Notes under the pieces: generated by a model
What the model saw: only the letters and a program-made list of their open reading frames with translations
Database searches by the model: none
Told to the model about the DNA's origin: nothing
Translations under genes and position numbers: made by a program
Part shown: piece by piece, positions 18,146-25,953 of the stretch
How positions within the stretch are numbered: position 1 is the stretch's first letter
Layout: every line of letters begins with the position of its first letter
Source of the DNA: Desulfocarbo indianensis
Lineage (GTDB): Bacteria > Desulfobacterota > Desulfarculia > Desulfarculales > Desulfarculaceae
NCBI GenBank assembly: GCA_001184205.1
Contig: LBMP01000005.1
Coordinates: 401,461-465,460 of the forward strand
Direction of reading: 5' to 3'
DNA length: 64,000 nt

Positions 18146-19303
18146 CTATGGCAGATCGGCCTCGCTGACCACGCTGGAGTTCAGGTCCTGGCCGTAGGCC
18201 TGCCAGGCGGCCAGGCTGATCAGGCTGATGCCGCTGTTAACGCTGAAACGGTCGCTGACCCGGTTGTAATCGCTTTGCAGGCCGGGGAGATCGGCCGTGG
18301 GCGCGCGCAGCGCCCCCCGCCTGGGATCGGCGTGGAACAAGGTGTTGTTCAGCATGACGATGTTGCGGCAGGCGCGGTCGGCGATGTTCACCGCCCAGCG
18401 GCTGCCCAGGGGCATGCGTATCAGGTTGTTCTCCAGGCGCAGGTCCCGGCTGGCCTGGGCCCCGTTGTCGTAAAAGATGGCCACCCCGCCGGCCAGGTTG
18501 TTGAAAATGGTGTTGGAGAGGAGTTCGCTCTCCACCACGCCGTCCAGGTTGATGGCCGCGCCGCCGCCGCGCCCGTTGCCGTGCAGCACGTTGCCCTCGA
18601 TCCGCGCCCCCGCGATCAGGCCGTCGCCGCCTATGCTGGCGTCGCCGTTCAGGTGGAGGCCGCAGGCGTGGTTGTCGTGGCAGAGGTTTTCCTTGATCAG
18701 GGGGCGGTCGCTGCTGTTGGATACGTAGACGCCGTGCTCGCCGTTGTGATGGCTCTGATTGCCCTCGATCAAAAGATCGTCGCAAAAGGCCGAGAAAATG
18801 CCGGTGCGCCCGCTGTGGTGCACCTCGTTGCCCTTCACGGCAATGTGGTGATTGAAGGCGTCGTTCTGCCCCCTTGCATCGATGCCCGCCCAGGGCGCGT
18901 CGGCCACCTCGAACCCCTGGATGACCCAATAGGACACCGTGCGGTCGCCCTCCCAGGTCTCCAGCTCCAGGTTGCTGCGGTGCCTGTTTTGGGGGCCGGG
19001 CCGGTTTATCACCACCTTTTCGCCGGGGGCGGCCATCAGGGTGAGCCAGGCGTCCTCCCGGCCGGAAGTGGTGATGCGGCAGCCCTCGTAAACGCCCTCA
19101 TGCACCAGAATCACGTCGCCGGGCCGGGCCTGATCCACCGCGTGCTGCAGGGTGGCCCAAGGCCGCTCCTGGCTGCCGGAATTGGCGTTCCGGCCGCCCA
19201 AGGCCACGTGCCATTCCGCGGCCTGGGCCGCGCCGGCGAATAAAACCACCCAGGCCAAACCAAGCAGCCTTGACCACCCTTTCACGCCGCGGCCGTAAGC
19301 CAT
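18146..19303 (-). CDS. Secreted right-handed parallel beta-helix protein
   Basis: 385-residue exported protein. The N-terminus has a basic start, a hydrophobic core and AQA cleavage region (VLFAGAAQAAEWHV). The body contains the repeated short Asn-rich coils of a pectate-lyase/parallel beta-helix fold (for example GNEVHHSGRTGIFS, GNQSHHNGEHGVYVSNSS). The beginning GGRNANSGSQERPWATLQHA is the PL6/PL9-type or DUF1565-like entry into the helix. Such proteins bind or cleave polysaccharides at the surface. Catalytic residues are not identifiable by eye. Convergent with the SixA-like gene. Confidence 0.8.
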   Translation of the reverse strand: MAYGRGVKGWSRLLGLAWVVLFAGAAQAAEWHVALGGRNANSGSQERPWATLQHAVDQARPGDVILVHEGVYEGCRITTSGREDAWLTLMAAPGEKVVINRPGPQNRHRSNLELETWEGDRTVSYWVIQGFEVADAPWAGIDARGQNDAFNHHIAVKGNEVHHSGRTGIFSAFCDDLLIEGNQSHHNGEHGVYVSNSSDRPLIKENLCHDNHACGLHLNGDASIGGDGLIAGARIEGNVLHGNGRGGGAAINLDGVVESELLSNTIFNNLAGGVAIFYDNGAQASRDLRLENNLIRMPLGSRWAVNIADRACRNIVMLNNTLFHADPRRGALRAPTADLPGLQSDYNRVSDRFSVNSGISLISLAAWQAYGQDLNSSVVSEADLP

Positions 19304-19697
19304 GATCCTTCTCCCTCGGCGAAAAACCTCGACCTTCCTCTATCCGAATATTCTCTCCCAAGCCGAAGGCCCATACAAGCAACGTTATCGCCACATCAGT
19401 CCTTGTCTCAGGCGGCCCGGTGTATTATCATGGGCCCTATGAGCGAGGGAGAGCGCTCGAGCATCCCCCCAATCCCGAATGTGCCACCTTGCGCCGCTTG
19501 CCTGCGGAGCGCGTGGTATCGGCCCTTTTCCGGGATGACCGGCCGGTTCTATAGGCGGGGTGACGTTTTTGAGCTAGCATCCGGGGGAACCACAGCTTTA
19601 TTTTCGTCCCGTCGTGTGGATATCATTGACTTTTGCCTGCCCGTGGTGCTTGAATACAAAAATGTAATTATTCCTTTTTTTGCACGGGAGTAACGGC
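19304..19697. promoter_or_regulatory. Gene-free region with the promoter of the HU-like gene
   Basis: 394 bases between the divergent beta-helix and HU-like genes. A short frame at 19403-19693 has no recognisable protein and I regard it as non-coding. The 3' part is AT-rich and contains TTGACT (19626-19631), an 18-base spacer and an extended -10 (TGCTTGAAT, hexamer 19650-19655), followed by the GGGAG ribosome-binding site before 19698. Confidence 0.55.
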
Positions 19698-19994
19698 ATG
19701 GCCAAAAAACCGATGACCAAGAGCGAAATGATTGACCAGATTGCCAAGGATGCGGAAATTTCCAAGCTGGCCGCCAAGGCCGCGCTGGAGTCCTTTGTCA
19801 ACACCTTGGCGCAGGAAGTCAAACAAAACCGGCCTTTTCGGGTGGCCGGCCTGGGGACCTTCAATCTAAAGAAAACCAAGGCGCGCAAGGGCGTGAACCC
19901 CGCCACGGGCGAATCCATCAAGATCAAATCCAAAAAGCGCATGGCTTTCAAACCGGGCGCTCAGGTCAAGGAGTTGCTCAACCCAAGCAAATAG
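19698..19994 (+). CDS. HU/IHF-family DNA-binding protein
   Basis: 98-residue nucleoid protein. It begins MAKKPMTKSEMIDQIAK, continues with the helical dimerisation part, then GLGTFNLKKTKARKGVNPATGE, which is the beta-arm with the conserved Asn-Pro that intercalates into DNA. The C-terminus is KKRMAFKPGAQVKELLN. The ATG at 19698 is chosen over an in-frame TTG at 19680 because GGGAG precedes it. It is monocistronic, with its own promoter and a terminator at 20013-20053. Lower GC in its leader than in its neighbours. Confidence 0.93.
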   Translation: MAKKPMTKSEMIDQIAKDAEISKLAAKAALESFVNTLAQEVKQNRPFRVAGLGTFNLKKTKARKGVNPATGESIKIKSKKRMAFKPGAQVKELLNPSK

Positions 19995-20012
19995 CCACCG
20001 TCTCCTACAGTC

Positions 20013-20053
20013 AAAAAAACCCCCGGCCAGGAAGGTCGAGGGGTTTCTTTATT
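20013..20053. terminator. Terminator between HU-like gene and MFS gene
   Basis: AAACCCC and CGGCC pair with GGTCG, a bulged A, and GGGGTTT, giving about 12 bp, followed by CTTTATTT on the plus strand. A-rich sequence on the other side allows it to stop the convergent MFS transcript as well. Confidence 0.8.
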
Positions 20054-20065
20054 TCGGCCGCCGGC

Positions 20066-21328
20066 TTACGGCTTGACTCCCTCCCCAGGGGATCGGCGGC
20101 GGATGCCCATGGCGCCGCTGTCGGGCAGTATAAGGTATACCAGGCTGGCGGCCAGCATGGTGGCGATCATGAAAGACCAGGCCGGCAGGAAGGGCTCCGG
20201 CCCGCTCAGGCCGCTGGGGTCGCCTCCGATGATGAGGCCGGTGATCTGCATCATGGCCGCCGGACCCAGCATGGTGAAGAGATTCACCCCGGTCATGGCC
20301 GTGGCGCCGTATTGGCGGGGCACCAGTTCCTTGATGTGGGCGTACATGATCTGGCCCGGCGCGTTGCTCACCCCCAAAAGGGTGAAGCCGGCGTAAACCC
20401 AGGCGGTTCCCAGGCCGGGCCGCCACCAGGCCAGCCAGAAAAGAAGCGCCGTGAAGCACAAGAGGGACGGGGCTATGACCCACTTGCGGGAACCCAGCCA
20501 CTGATCGCTGGCCCGGCCGAACACCGGCAGCCCCAGCATGTAGCCCAGGCTCAGGCAGAACAGGGCGTTGCCCGCCTCCACCGCGCTCATCCCCAGGCCA
20601 TAGATAAGGAAGGGCCCGGCCCAGAGGGCCTGCACCGCCATGAGGCTGCCGAAACGGAAAAAGGTGGCCAGGCTGATGCCCCAGTAGGCCGGCATGAGCA
20701 ACACCTTGCCCAAACCCTTGAAAGGGTTTTCCGGCTGGCGGGGCGGCGGCGCCTGGCCGGGGGGGTAATCCCGCACCACCAGCACCACCGCCAAGGCCTG
20801 CAGCAGGTTTATGCCCGCGAAAATCATATAGGAGCCGCGCCAGCCCACGGCCTGGGCCAAGAGCGCCAGGGGAGTGGCGGCCAGCATCTGGCCCAGGGCG
20901 CCCACCGACACCATGAGCCCGGCGATGGTGGCGAAGAGCCGGGGCGGAAACCACACCGCGAACAGGCTCAAAGGCCCCATGAGCATGCAGCTCATGCCCA
21001 GGCCCAGAAGCGCCCGGGAGGCCATGGCGTCCAGGTTGCCGGCGGCCAAGGCGAACCAAAGCGCGGCCCCGGCCCCGATGAAGGAGAGCACGGCCATGGG
21101 CCAGCGGATGCCGATCCTGTCCAGCGCCATGCCCAAGGGAATCTGGCAGGCGGCGAAAACGTAGAAAAACGAGGCGGTAAGGTCGCTCAACTGGACCGGG
21201 TCCAGGCTCAAATCCCGGCTGAGCTGGGGGGCGAGGATGGAAAGCGAAACCCGGTAGAACATGGACAGCACGAATCCCGCGCTGCCCACCACGAATATGG
21301 CCCAAGCCTTGCCGCTCGCCGTTGACAT
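20066..21328 (-). CDS. MFS transporter
   Basis: 420-residue major facilitator with 12 predicted helices in two halves. Loop 2-3 carries a diverged form of the MFS signature (GMALDRIGIRWPMAV). The N-terminus (WAIFVVGSAGFVLSMFYRVSLSIL) resembles the nitrate/nitrite, oxalate/formate or hexuronate-type anion porters of this superfamily, but the substrate is not defined. It stands alone on the minus strand, between the HU terminator and an efflux-gene remnant. Confidence 0.88.
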   Translation of the reverse strand: MSTASGKAWAIFVVGSAGFVLSMFYRVSLSILAPQLSRDLSLDPVQLSDLTASFFYVFAACQIPLGMALDRIGIRWPMAVLSFIGAGAALWFALAAGNLDAMASRALLGLGMSCMLMGPLSLFAVWFPPRLFATIAGLMVSVGALGQMLAATPLALLAQAVGWRGSYMIFAGINLLQALAVVLVVRDYPPGQAPPPRQPENPFKGLGKVLLMPAYWGISLATFFRFGSLMAVQALWAGPFLIYGLGMSAVEAGNALFCLSLGYMLGLPVFGRASDQWLGSRKWVIAPSLLCFTALLFWLAWWRPGLGTAWVYAGFTLLGVSNAPGQIMYAHIKELVPRQYGATAMTGVNLFTMLGPAAMMQITGLIIGGDPSGLSGPEPFLPAWSFMIATMLAASLVYLILPDSGAMGIRRRSPGEGVKP

Positions 21329-21421
21329 GAGGCGCTTTCTCCCGTCAGCCGATTAAGGCCTAACAGTGTACACCCCCCATGCGTATTTGAAAAAAACCGT
21401 TCCCCGCCCGCGGAGCCGGCC

Positions 21422-21823
21422 TCAGGCTGACCCGCCGGCCGAGCCCCGGCCCGCGGCCCGCCGGCCGAGCCAATTCTGCAGCTCGTCGAAATATGTATAT
21501 ATTACCGCAGTAATCAACAAAGTCGCCAATTGGCCAATCACCAGGCCGCCGCACACCGCCAGGCCCAGGGCCCGCCTGGCCGCGCCGCCCGCCCCGAAGC
21601 CGATGGCGATGGGCAGGGTGCCGGCAAAGGCGGCGATGGTGGTCATCATTATCATGGAGACTGTTTGGTCGCAATCCTGCTGGCTCGCGAAATCGCGCTT
21701 GACCAGATACTTGTTGCGCGCCGCCTCCTGGGTGTATTCCTTCGACAACGTCTGGTCCTTGGCCAGGTTGGCCTGGTCCAGGGCCGCCAGGCCAGCCAGG
21801 CCGCGGCCCCCCCCGGCCGCCAT
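21422..21823 (-). pseudogene. Remnant of a deleted RND efflux operon (adaptor middle fused to pump C-terminus)
   Basis: 133-codon open frame made of two pieces. Residues about 13-55 (ALDQANLAKDQ ... YLVKRDFASQQDCDQ) look like the coiled-coil hairpin of an MdtA-type adaptor. Residues about 56-125 (IMMTTIAAFAGTLPIAIG, then GLVIGQLATLLITAVIYTY) look like the last two helices of an MdtB/MdtC-type RND pump. The join is near 21655-21660. The simplest reading is one deletion of several kilobases from inside the adaptor gene to the end of the pump gene. The 5' part upstream (to about 21905) is degraded in a different frame. Not expected to be functional. Confidence 0.75.
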
Positions 21824-22030
21824 GGTTTTTCAATCTCGAAGGGCAGTTAACCCGCTCTTCCCCCAGGCCTCGCACCGGTGCGTCTTCGCTTCCCGCGGAA
21901 ACCATGGCCCGGACGCGCGACTGGCTGGTTGTAAAAATACCGGCAACAGTTTAATTTAAACCTGCGCGGCTAGACAACCGCCTTTCCGGCAGCTTAGCGC
22001 CGGTTTCCATTCTTCTGGGGAGGTCTCTCG

Positions 22031-23374
22031 ATGCCCAAGCTCTGGCCCGCTTTCCTAGCCGGGGCGGTTTGTATCCTGGCCGCCGCCGCGCCCGCGGCGG
22101 CCCAGCAAGAGGTCACCCTGAGCCAGGTCCTGGACGCGGCCATCAAAAACAACCCCGGCATCGCGGCCTCCCAGAGCGACGTGGCGGCGGCCCAGGCCCA
22201 GGTCATGCAGGCCCAGGCCGGCTACCTGCCCCAGGTTTCCGGCCAGGCCGGCTACGACCGCCGCTGGTCGGAAAGCTCCCGATCTTCCTCCCTGGGGAGC
22301 GCCAGCAGCGGCTCCACCACCGACGGCGACCAGAGCTCCTACAGCGGCTCGCGCTCCGGCCAGTACGATTATTACAAGGCCCAGCTCTCGCTCAGTCAAT
22401 ATCTTTACGATTTCGGCAAGACCAGCGGGCGGGTGGCCGCCAGCCGCTCCAACCTGGAGGCCAGCCAAAAGGGCCTGGCCGTGACCCTGGCCGACCTGGT
22501 GCGGAGCGTGAAAAACGCCTATTACGAGGTGCTTAAAAAGCGCCATCTGGTGGTGGTGAACCAGGAATCCCTGAAGGTTCAGCAACAGCACCTGGACCAG
22601 GCCAGGGCCTTTCACCAGGCCGGCATCCGCCCCAAGATAGACGTGACCAAGGGCGAGGTGGAGCTTTCCAAGACCAGGCTGCAACTCATCCAGGCCCGCT
22701 ACGCCCTGCGCACTTCCAAGGTGGATTTGGAAAAGCTCCTGGGCGGCCCGCCGGTGGTGGGTCCCTACCGGCTGACCGAGATGCCCCTGCGGCCGCCCAT
22801 GCCCCGGGAATTGCGGCCATTGGTCAAGACGGCTCTTGCCCGGCGGCCCGAGCTGGCCCGGCTCAAGGCCCAGTTCATGGCCTCCCAGGCCCAGTTGGAC
22901 GCGGCCCAGGGGGGCTACTGGCCCAGCCTCAACGCGGAAGGCGGCTACAATTGGGCGGACACGGATTTCCCCCTGGATTCCTCCTGGCAGGCCGGCCTGG
23001 TGCTGCAATGGGATATCTTCACCGGGCTCAGCACCAAGGGCAAGGTGGACGAGGCCAGGGCCGGCATCGCCAAGCTGAAGGCGCAGATCAAGGATCAGGA
23101 GCTGGCGGTGAACCAGGAGGTATCGCAAAACTATCTCAACCTGCACGAAGCCGGCGAGAGCATCGACACCGCCGCCCTGGGGCTCAAGCAGGCCGAGGAG
23201 AACCTGGCCCTGGCCCGGGGCCGCTACCGCACCGGGGTGGGCAACGCCATCGAGTTTTCCGACGCGGAGGTTTTGGCCACCGAGGCCAAGAGCACCCTGG
23301 TGCAGGCCAATTATTCCTATTTGCAGGCCCTGGCCGAGCTGGAGCGCTCGGTGGGGGGAGGCCCCCTGCCATGA
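22031..23374 (+). CDS. TolC-family outer-membrane channel protein
   Basis: 447-residue outer-membrane factor. The signal peptide ends near AAPAAAQQEV. Two similar halves follow, each with long amphipathic helices (ALKNNP-like motif AAIKNNPGIAASQSDV near residue 40) and strand segments rich in Tyr and Ser. It forms the exit duct of tripartite efflux or type I secretion. It may be the outer-membrane partner of the nearby deleted RND system, the intact RND pair at 1770-6141, or both. Its last bases overlap the next gene in an ATGA arrangement. Confidence 0.92.
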   Translation: MPKLWPAFLAGAVCILAAAAPAAAQQEVTLSQVLDAAIKNNPGIAASQSDVAAAQAQVMQAQAGYLPQVSGQAGYDRRWSESSRSSSLGSASSGSTTDGDQSSYSGSRSGQYDYYKAQLSLSQYLYDFGKTSGRVAASRSNLEASQKGLAVTLADLVRSVKNAYYEVLKKRHLVVVNQESLKVQQQHLDQARAFHQAGIRPKIDVTKGEVELSKTRLQLIQARYALRTSKVDLEKLLGGPPVVGPYRLTEMPLRPPMPRELRPLVKTALARRPELARLKAQFMASQAQLDAAQGGYWPSLNAEGGYNWADTDFPLDSSWQAGLVLQWDIFTGLSTKGKVDEARAGIAKLKAQIKDQELAVNQEVSQNYLNLHEAGESIDTAALGLKQAEENLALARGRYRTGVGNAIEFSDAEVLATEAKSTLVQANYSYLQALAELERSVGGGPLP

Positions 23375-24105
23375 TGGGCCGCGCCGCTTTGACCAACGGT
23401 TTGGCCTGGCTGGGGGCGCTGGCCCTGGCGCTGGCCCTGGCCTGCCCGGCCTGGGCCCAGGGGCGGCCCGAGCGCCAGGCCGCCGGCCTGAGCGTGAATT
23501 CCTCCATGGCCTTTCGCCAAAGCGTCAGCCAGAGCGAAGACCAGGGCATCGCCCAGATGCGGGCCATGCTGCCCCAGGCCGATTACGAGGAAATCTGGGC
23601 CTTCCTGCCGGCCGAACAGCGCTGGCTGGAATTGGGCTGCTGCGAGCGGCAGACCCGGCGGGGCAATTACGTGGGCCTGGACGGCGAGGTCTTACGGCTC
23701 ATGGCCGCCCACGACCGCCTGGCCATTTATCACATCCACACGCCCAGCCATTTCATAAGGGAGAACTACAACCAAAGCAAACGCCTGCTGAAAACGGTGG
23801 AGGAGGCCCTGCCCTCGGCCATGGACATGGCCACCATGATCAAGCTTTCCCGCCAGCACCGGCGCCTGCATCCCCAGGGCCAAATAATCTGGCGCATAGT
23901 TTCCCGCCACGGCGTGACCACCTATGGCTTGACAGCCCAGGCCCTGGACAGCCAGGATGAATTGGACTTGAAGCCGTTTTATTTTTCGCCCCTGGAAGAA
24001 GAAGAACTGAACGAGGCGGGGGGCTCCCTGGCGCCCCTCGTCGAACTGGCCCTGCGGCGGCTGGGCCAGGGGCCATTCGTGCTGGGTTTCAGGCCGCTGC
24101 CTTGA
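23371..24105 (+). CDS. Exported protein with a JAMM-like His-x-His ... PSxxD motif, hypothetical
   Basis: 244-residue protein with a clear signal peptide (residues 1-30, ending PAWAQ). The central region contains H121-I-H123-T-P-S and then P148-S149-A-M-D152. These match the order of metal ligands in JAB/MPN (JAMM) metallopeptidases (His-x-His, then Ser-x2-Asp), but separated by 25 residues rather than 7. A following RIVSRHGVTTYGL resembles the strand after the JAMM site. The gene overlaps the TolC-like gene by four bases, so it is translationally coupled to an outer-membrane channel. The enzymatic role is inference. Confidence 0.75.
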   Translation: MMGRAALTNGLAWLGALALALALACPAWAQGRPERQAAGLSVNSSMAFRQSVSQSEDQGIAQMRAMLPQADYEEIWAFLPAEQRWLELGCCERQTRRGNYVGLDGEVLRLMAAHDRLAIYHIHTPSHFIRENYNQSKRLLKTVEEALPSAMDMATMIKLSRQHRRLHPQGQIIWRIVSRHGVTTYGLTAQALDSQDELDLKPFYFSPLEEEELNEAGGSLAPLVELALRRLGQGPFVLGFRPLP

Positions 24106-24225
24106 TGGGCGCCGGCCAAGCTAATCGTTGCCCGGACCGGGCCTTTGAGTTAACCTGTGGGGAACTAAACCGGAATCGCCTTGCCCTGGGTAGTTGCCCG
24201 CCCCGCTTGCAACCGGGTGCTCGAG

Positions 24226-25281
24226 ATGGATGAACAACAAGAATTGAGCCTTTCCCAGGAAGGGGTCGAGCAGACTTCGCTGCGGATACTGGTGGCCGAG
24301 GGCGAAAAGCCCCTGCGGCAAACCGTGGTGCGCATGCTGGGTGAGTTGGGTTACGCCAACATCACCGAAGCGGTGAACGGCAGCGACGCCTGGACCAAAC
24401 TCCGCAAATACGGCGCTGATTTCGTCATGGCCGGCTGGCACATGCCCGAGATGAACGGCATGGCCCTGCTCAAGATCATGCGCACCGACGCGGCCTATTT
24501 CGCGGTGCCGGTGTTTCTGATCACGCCCCACATCAATAAAAGCCAGGTCATCGAGGCCGGCGAGGCCGGCGTCAGCGACATCATTCTGCTTCCGCTCACC
24601 GTCGATACCCTCAAGCGCAAGATCAGCGGCGTTTTCCGGGCGGCGCCCGAGCCCGAGTTCCAGATGGCCGAGAAGTACTTCCAGGAGGGCCTGGAATACA
24701 TGAACCAGAACCGCTGGGAGGAGGCCCTTTCCTGCTTCCAGCAGGTGCTTTCGGCCCACGAGAACGCGGAAGTCTATTACAACATGGGCTACATCAAGAC
24801 CGCCCAGGGCCGCTACGAGGAGGCTGTCCAGTATTTCCGCCGCGCCACCCAGATCAAGAACGATTTCGCCCGCGCCTATCAGAAGATGGGCGAATGCTAC
24901 CTGGCCCTGGAGCGTCAGCGCCTGGCCCAGCAAAGTTTTCAAAAGGCGGCCGAGATCTACATGGAAAAGCAGATGGACGACCACGCCGAGCAGGTGCTCA
25001 AGGAAGTTCTGAAGCTGAATCCCGACACCATCAACGTGTACAACAACCTGGGCATCATCTATCGCCGCCAGGGGCGCTATCAGAAAGCCATCAATCAATA
25101 CATGAAGGCGCTCAAGGTTAACCCGGATGATGAAAACATCTATTACAACCTGGGCCGCACCTATTTCGAGATGGAGGAATTCGAAAACGCCCAGGTGGTG
25201 CTGGAAAAGGCGCTGATCATAAACCCCGCCTTTGGCGAGGCCCAAAGCATGCTGCAAACCATCGAGCTGCGTCTGCAATAG
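24226..25281 (+). CDS. Degenerate receiver domain fused to TPR repeats
   Basis: 351-residue protein. Residues 18-135 have a CheY fold but lack the phosphorylation site. The acidic pair is E25-G26, the position of the phospho-acceptor Asp is G70 (DFVMAGWHMPEMNG), the conserved Thr is present (T100), and the conserved Lys is L122. Residues about 145-350 contain five to six TPR units (for example EDALSCF-like, YNMGYIKTAQGRYEEAV, VYNNLGIIYRRQGRYQKAI). It is probably a phosphorylation-independent scaffold. The start MDEQQ (24226) is preferred; an upstream in-frame start at 24181 is possible. Stand-alone gene. Confidence 0.85.
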   Translation: MDEQQELSLSQEGVEQTSLRILVAEGEKPLRQTVVRMLGELGYANITEAVNGSDAWTKLRKYGADFVMAGWHMPEMNGMALLKIMRTDAAYFAVPVFLITPHINKSQVIEAGEAGVSDIILLPLTVDTLKRKISGVFRAAPEPEFQMAEKYFQEGLEYMNQNRWEEALSCFQQVLSAHENAEVYYNMGYIKTAQGRYEEAVQYFRRATQIKNDFARAYQKMGECYLALERQRLAQQSFQKAAEIYMEKQMDDHAEQVLKEVLKLNPDTINVYNNLGIIYRRQGRYQKAINQYMKALKVNPDDENIYYNLGRTYFEMEEFENAQVVLEKALIINPAFGEAQSMLQTIELRLQ

Positions 25282-25326
25282 CGCCGAGCCGGCTTGGCCA
25301 AGGCCGGGAAAGAGAGCCCGCGCCTC

Positions 25327-25824
25327 ATGTCTTCTCCGCTGGACAGCTCATTTTCCTTCACGGACTACCGGCCGGGCCTCATCGGCCGCGTCACCGAGGC
25401 CCACGCGGTCTATTATCACCGGCATTGGGGCTTCGACCTGAGCTTCGAGCGCCAGGTGGCCGGCGAGCTGGCCGAGTTCTTCGGCCGCTTCGACCCGGCG
25501 CGGGATTTGTTCCAGGCGGCCCTGGCCGACGGCCTTTTTGCGGGCAGCGTGGCGCTGGACGGCGGTCATCCCGAGGGCCCGCGCCTGCGCTGGTTCCTGG
25601 TGGAGCCCGCTTTCCAGGGACGCGGCCTGGGCTGGGCGCTTTTAGCGCGGGCCGTGGATTTCGCCCGCCGGGCCGGCCACGGCCGGCTGCATCTCTGGAC
25701 CTTCGCCGGCCTGGACGCGGCGCGGCGCTTATACCAGCGCATTGGCTTTCAACTGGCCGAGGAACATCAGGCCGAGCAATGGGGCGGCCGTATAACCGAG
25801 CAGAAATTCGCGCTGCTTTTGTAG
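25327..25824 (+). CDS. GNAT-family N-acetyltransferase
   Basis: 165-residue GNAT acetyltransferase. The acetyl-CoA-binding loop is FQGRGLGWALL, preceded by the strand RLRWFLVEPA and followed by LDAARRLYQRIGFQL, which are motifs A and B. The N-terminal extension (YRPGLIGRVTEAHAVYYHRHWGFD) is the form found C-terminally in MarR-GNAT fusion proteins, but no MarR domain is present here. The acceptor substrate is unknown. An alternative TTG start lies at 25294. Confidence 0.85.
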   Translation: MSSPLDSSFSFTDYRPGLIGRVTEAHAVYYHRHWGFDLSFERQVAGELAEFFGRFDPARDLFQAALADGLFAGSVALDGGHPEGPRLRWFLVEPAFQGRGLGWALLARAVDFARRAGHGRLHLWTFAGLDAARRLYQRIGFQLAEEHQAEQWGGRITEQKFALLL

Positions 25825-25953
25825 GGCAGCGCGGAGCTGGGTGAATTCGCGGTGACTTTATGAAACCCGGCCTGGCCGAAGCGCAAGCCTGGGCTATGCT
25901 TGCGGGAGAGGCCCTTTGACCGCTTGGCGCCAACGCCCCAAGGGAGGTGGGAA

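Noticed and set aside
19403..19693. 96-codon frame upstream of the HU-like gene
   Set aside because: No homology-like features and it covers the promoter and ribosome-binding region of the HU-like gene.
21360..21905. 181-codon minus frame beside the RND remnant
   Set aside because: Mostly Gly/Arg-rich shadow sequence. A short part may be decayed adaptor sequence, but it is not a gene on its own.
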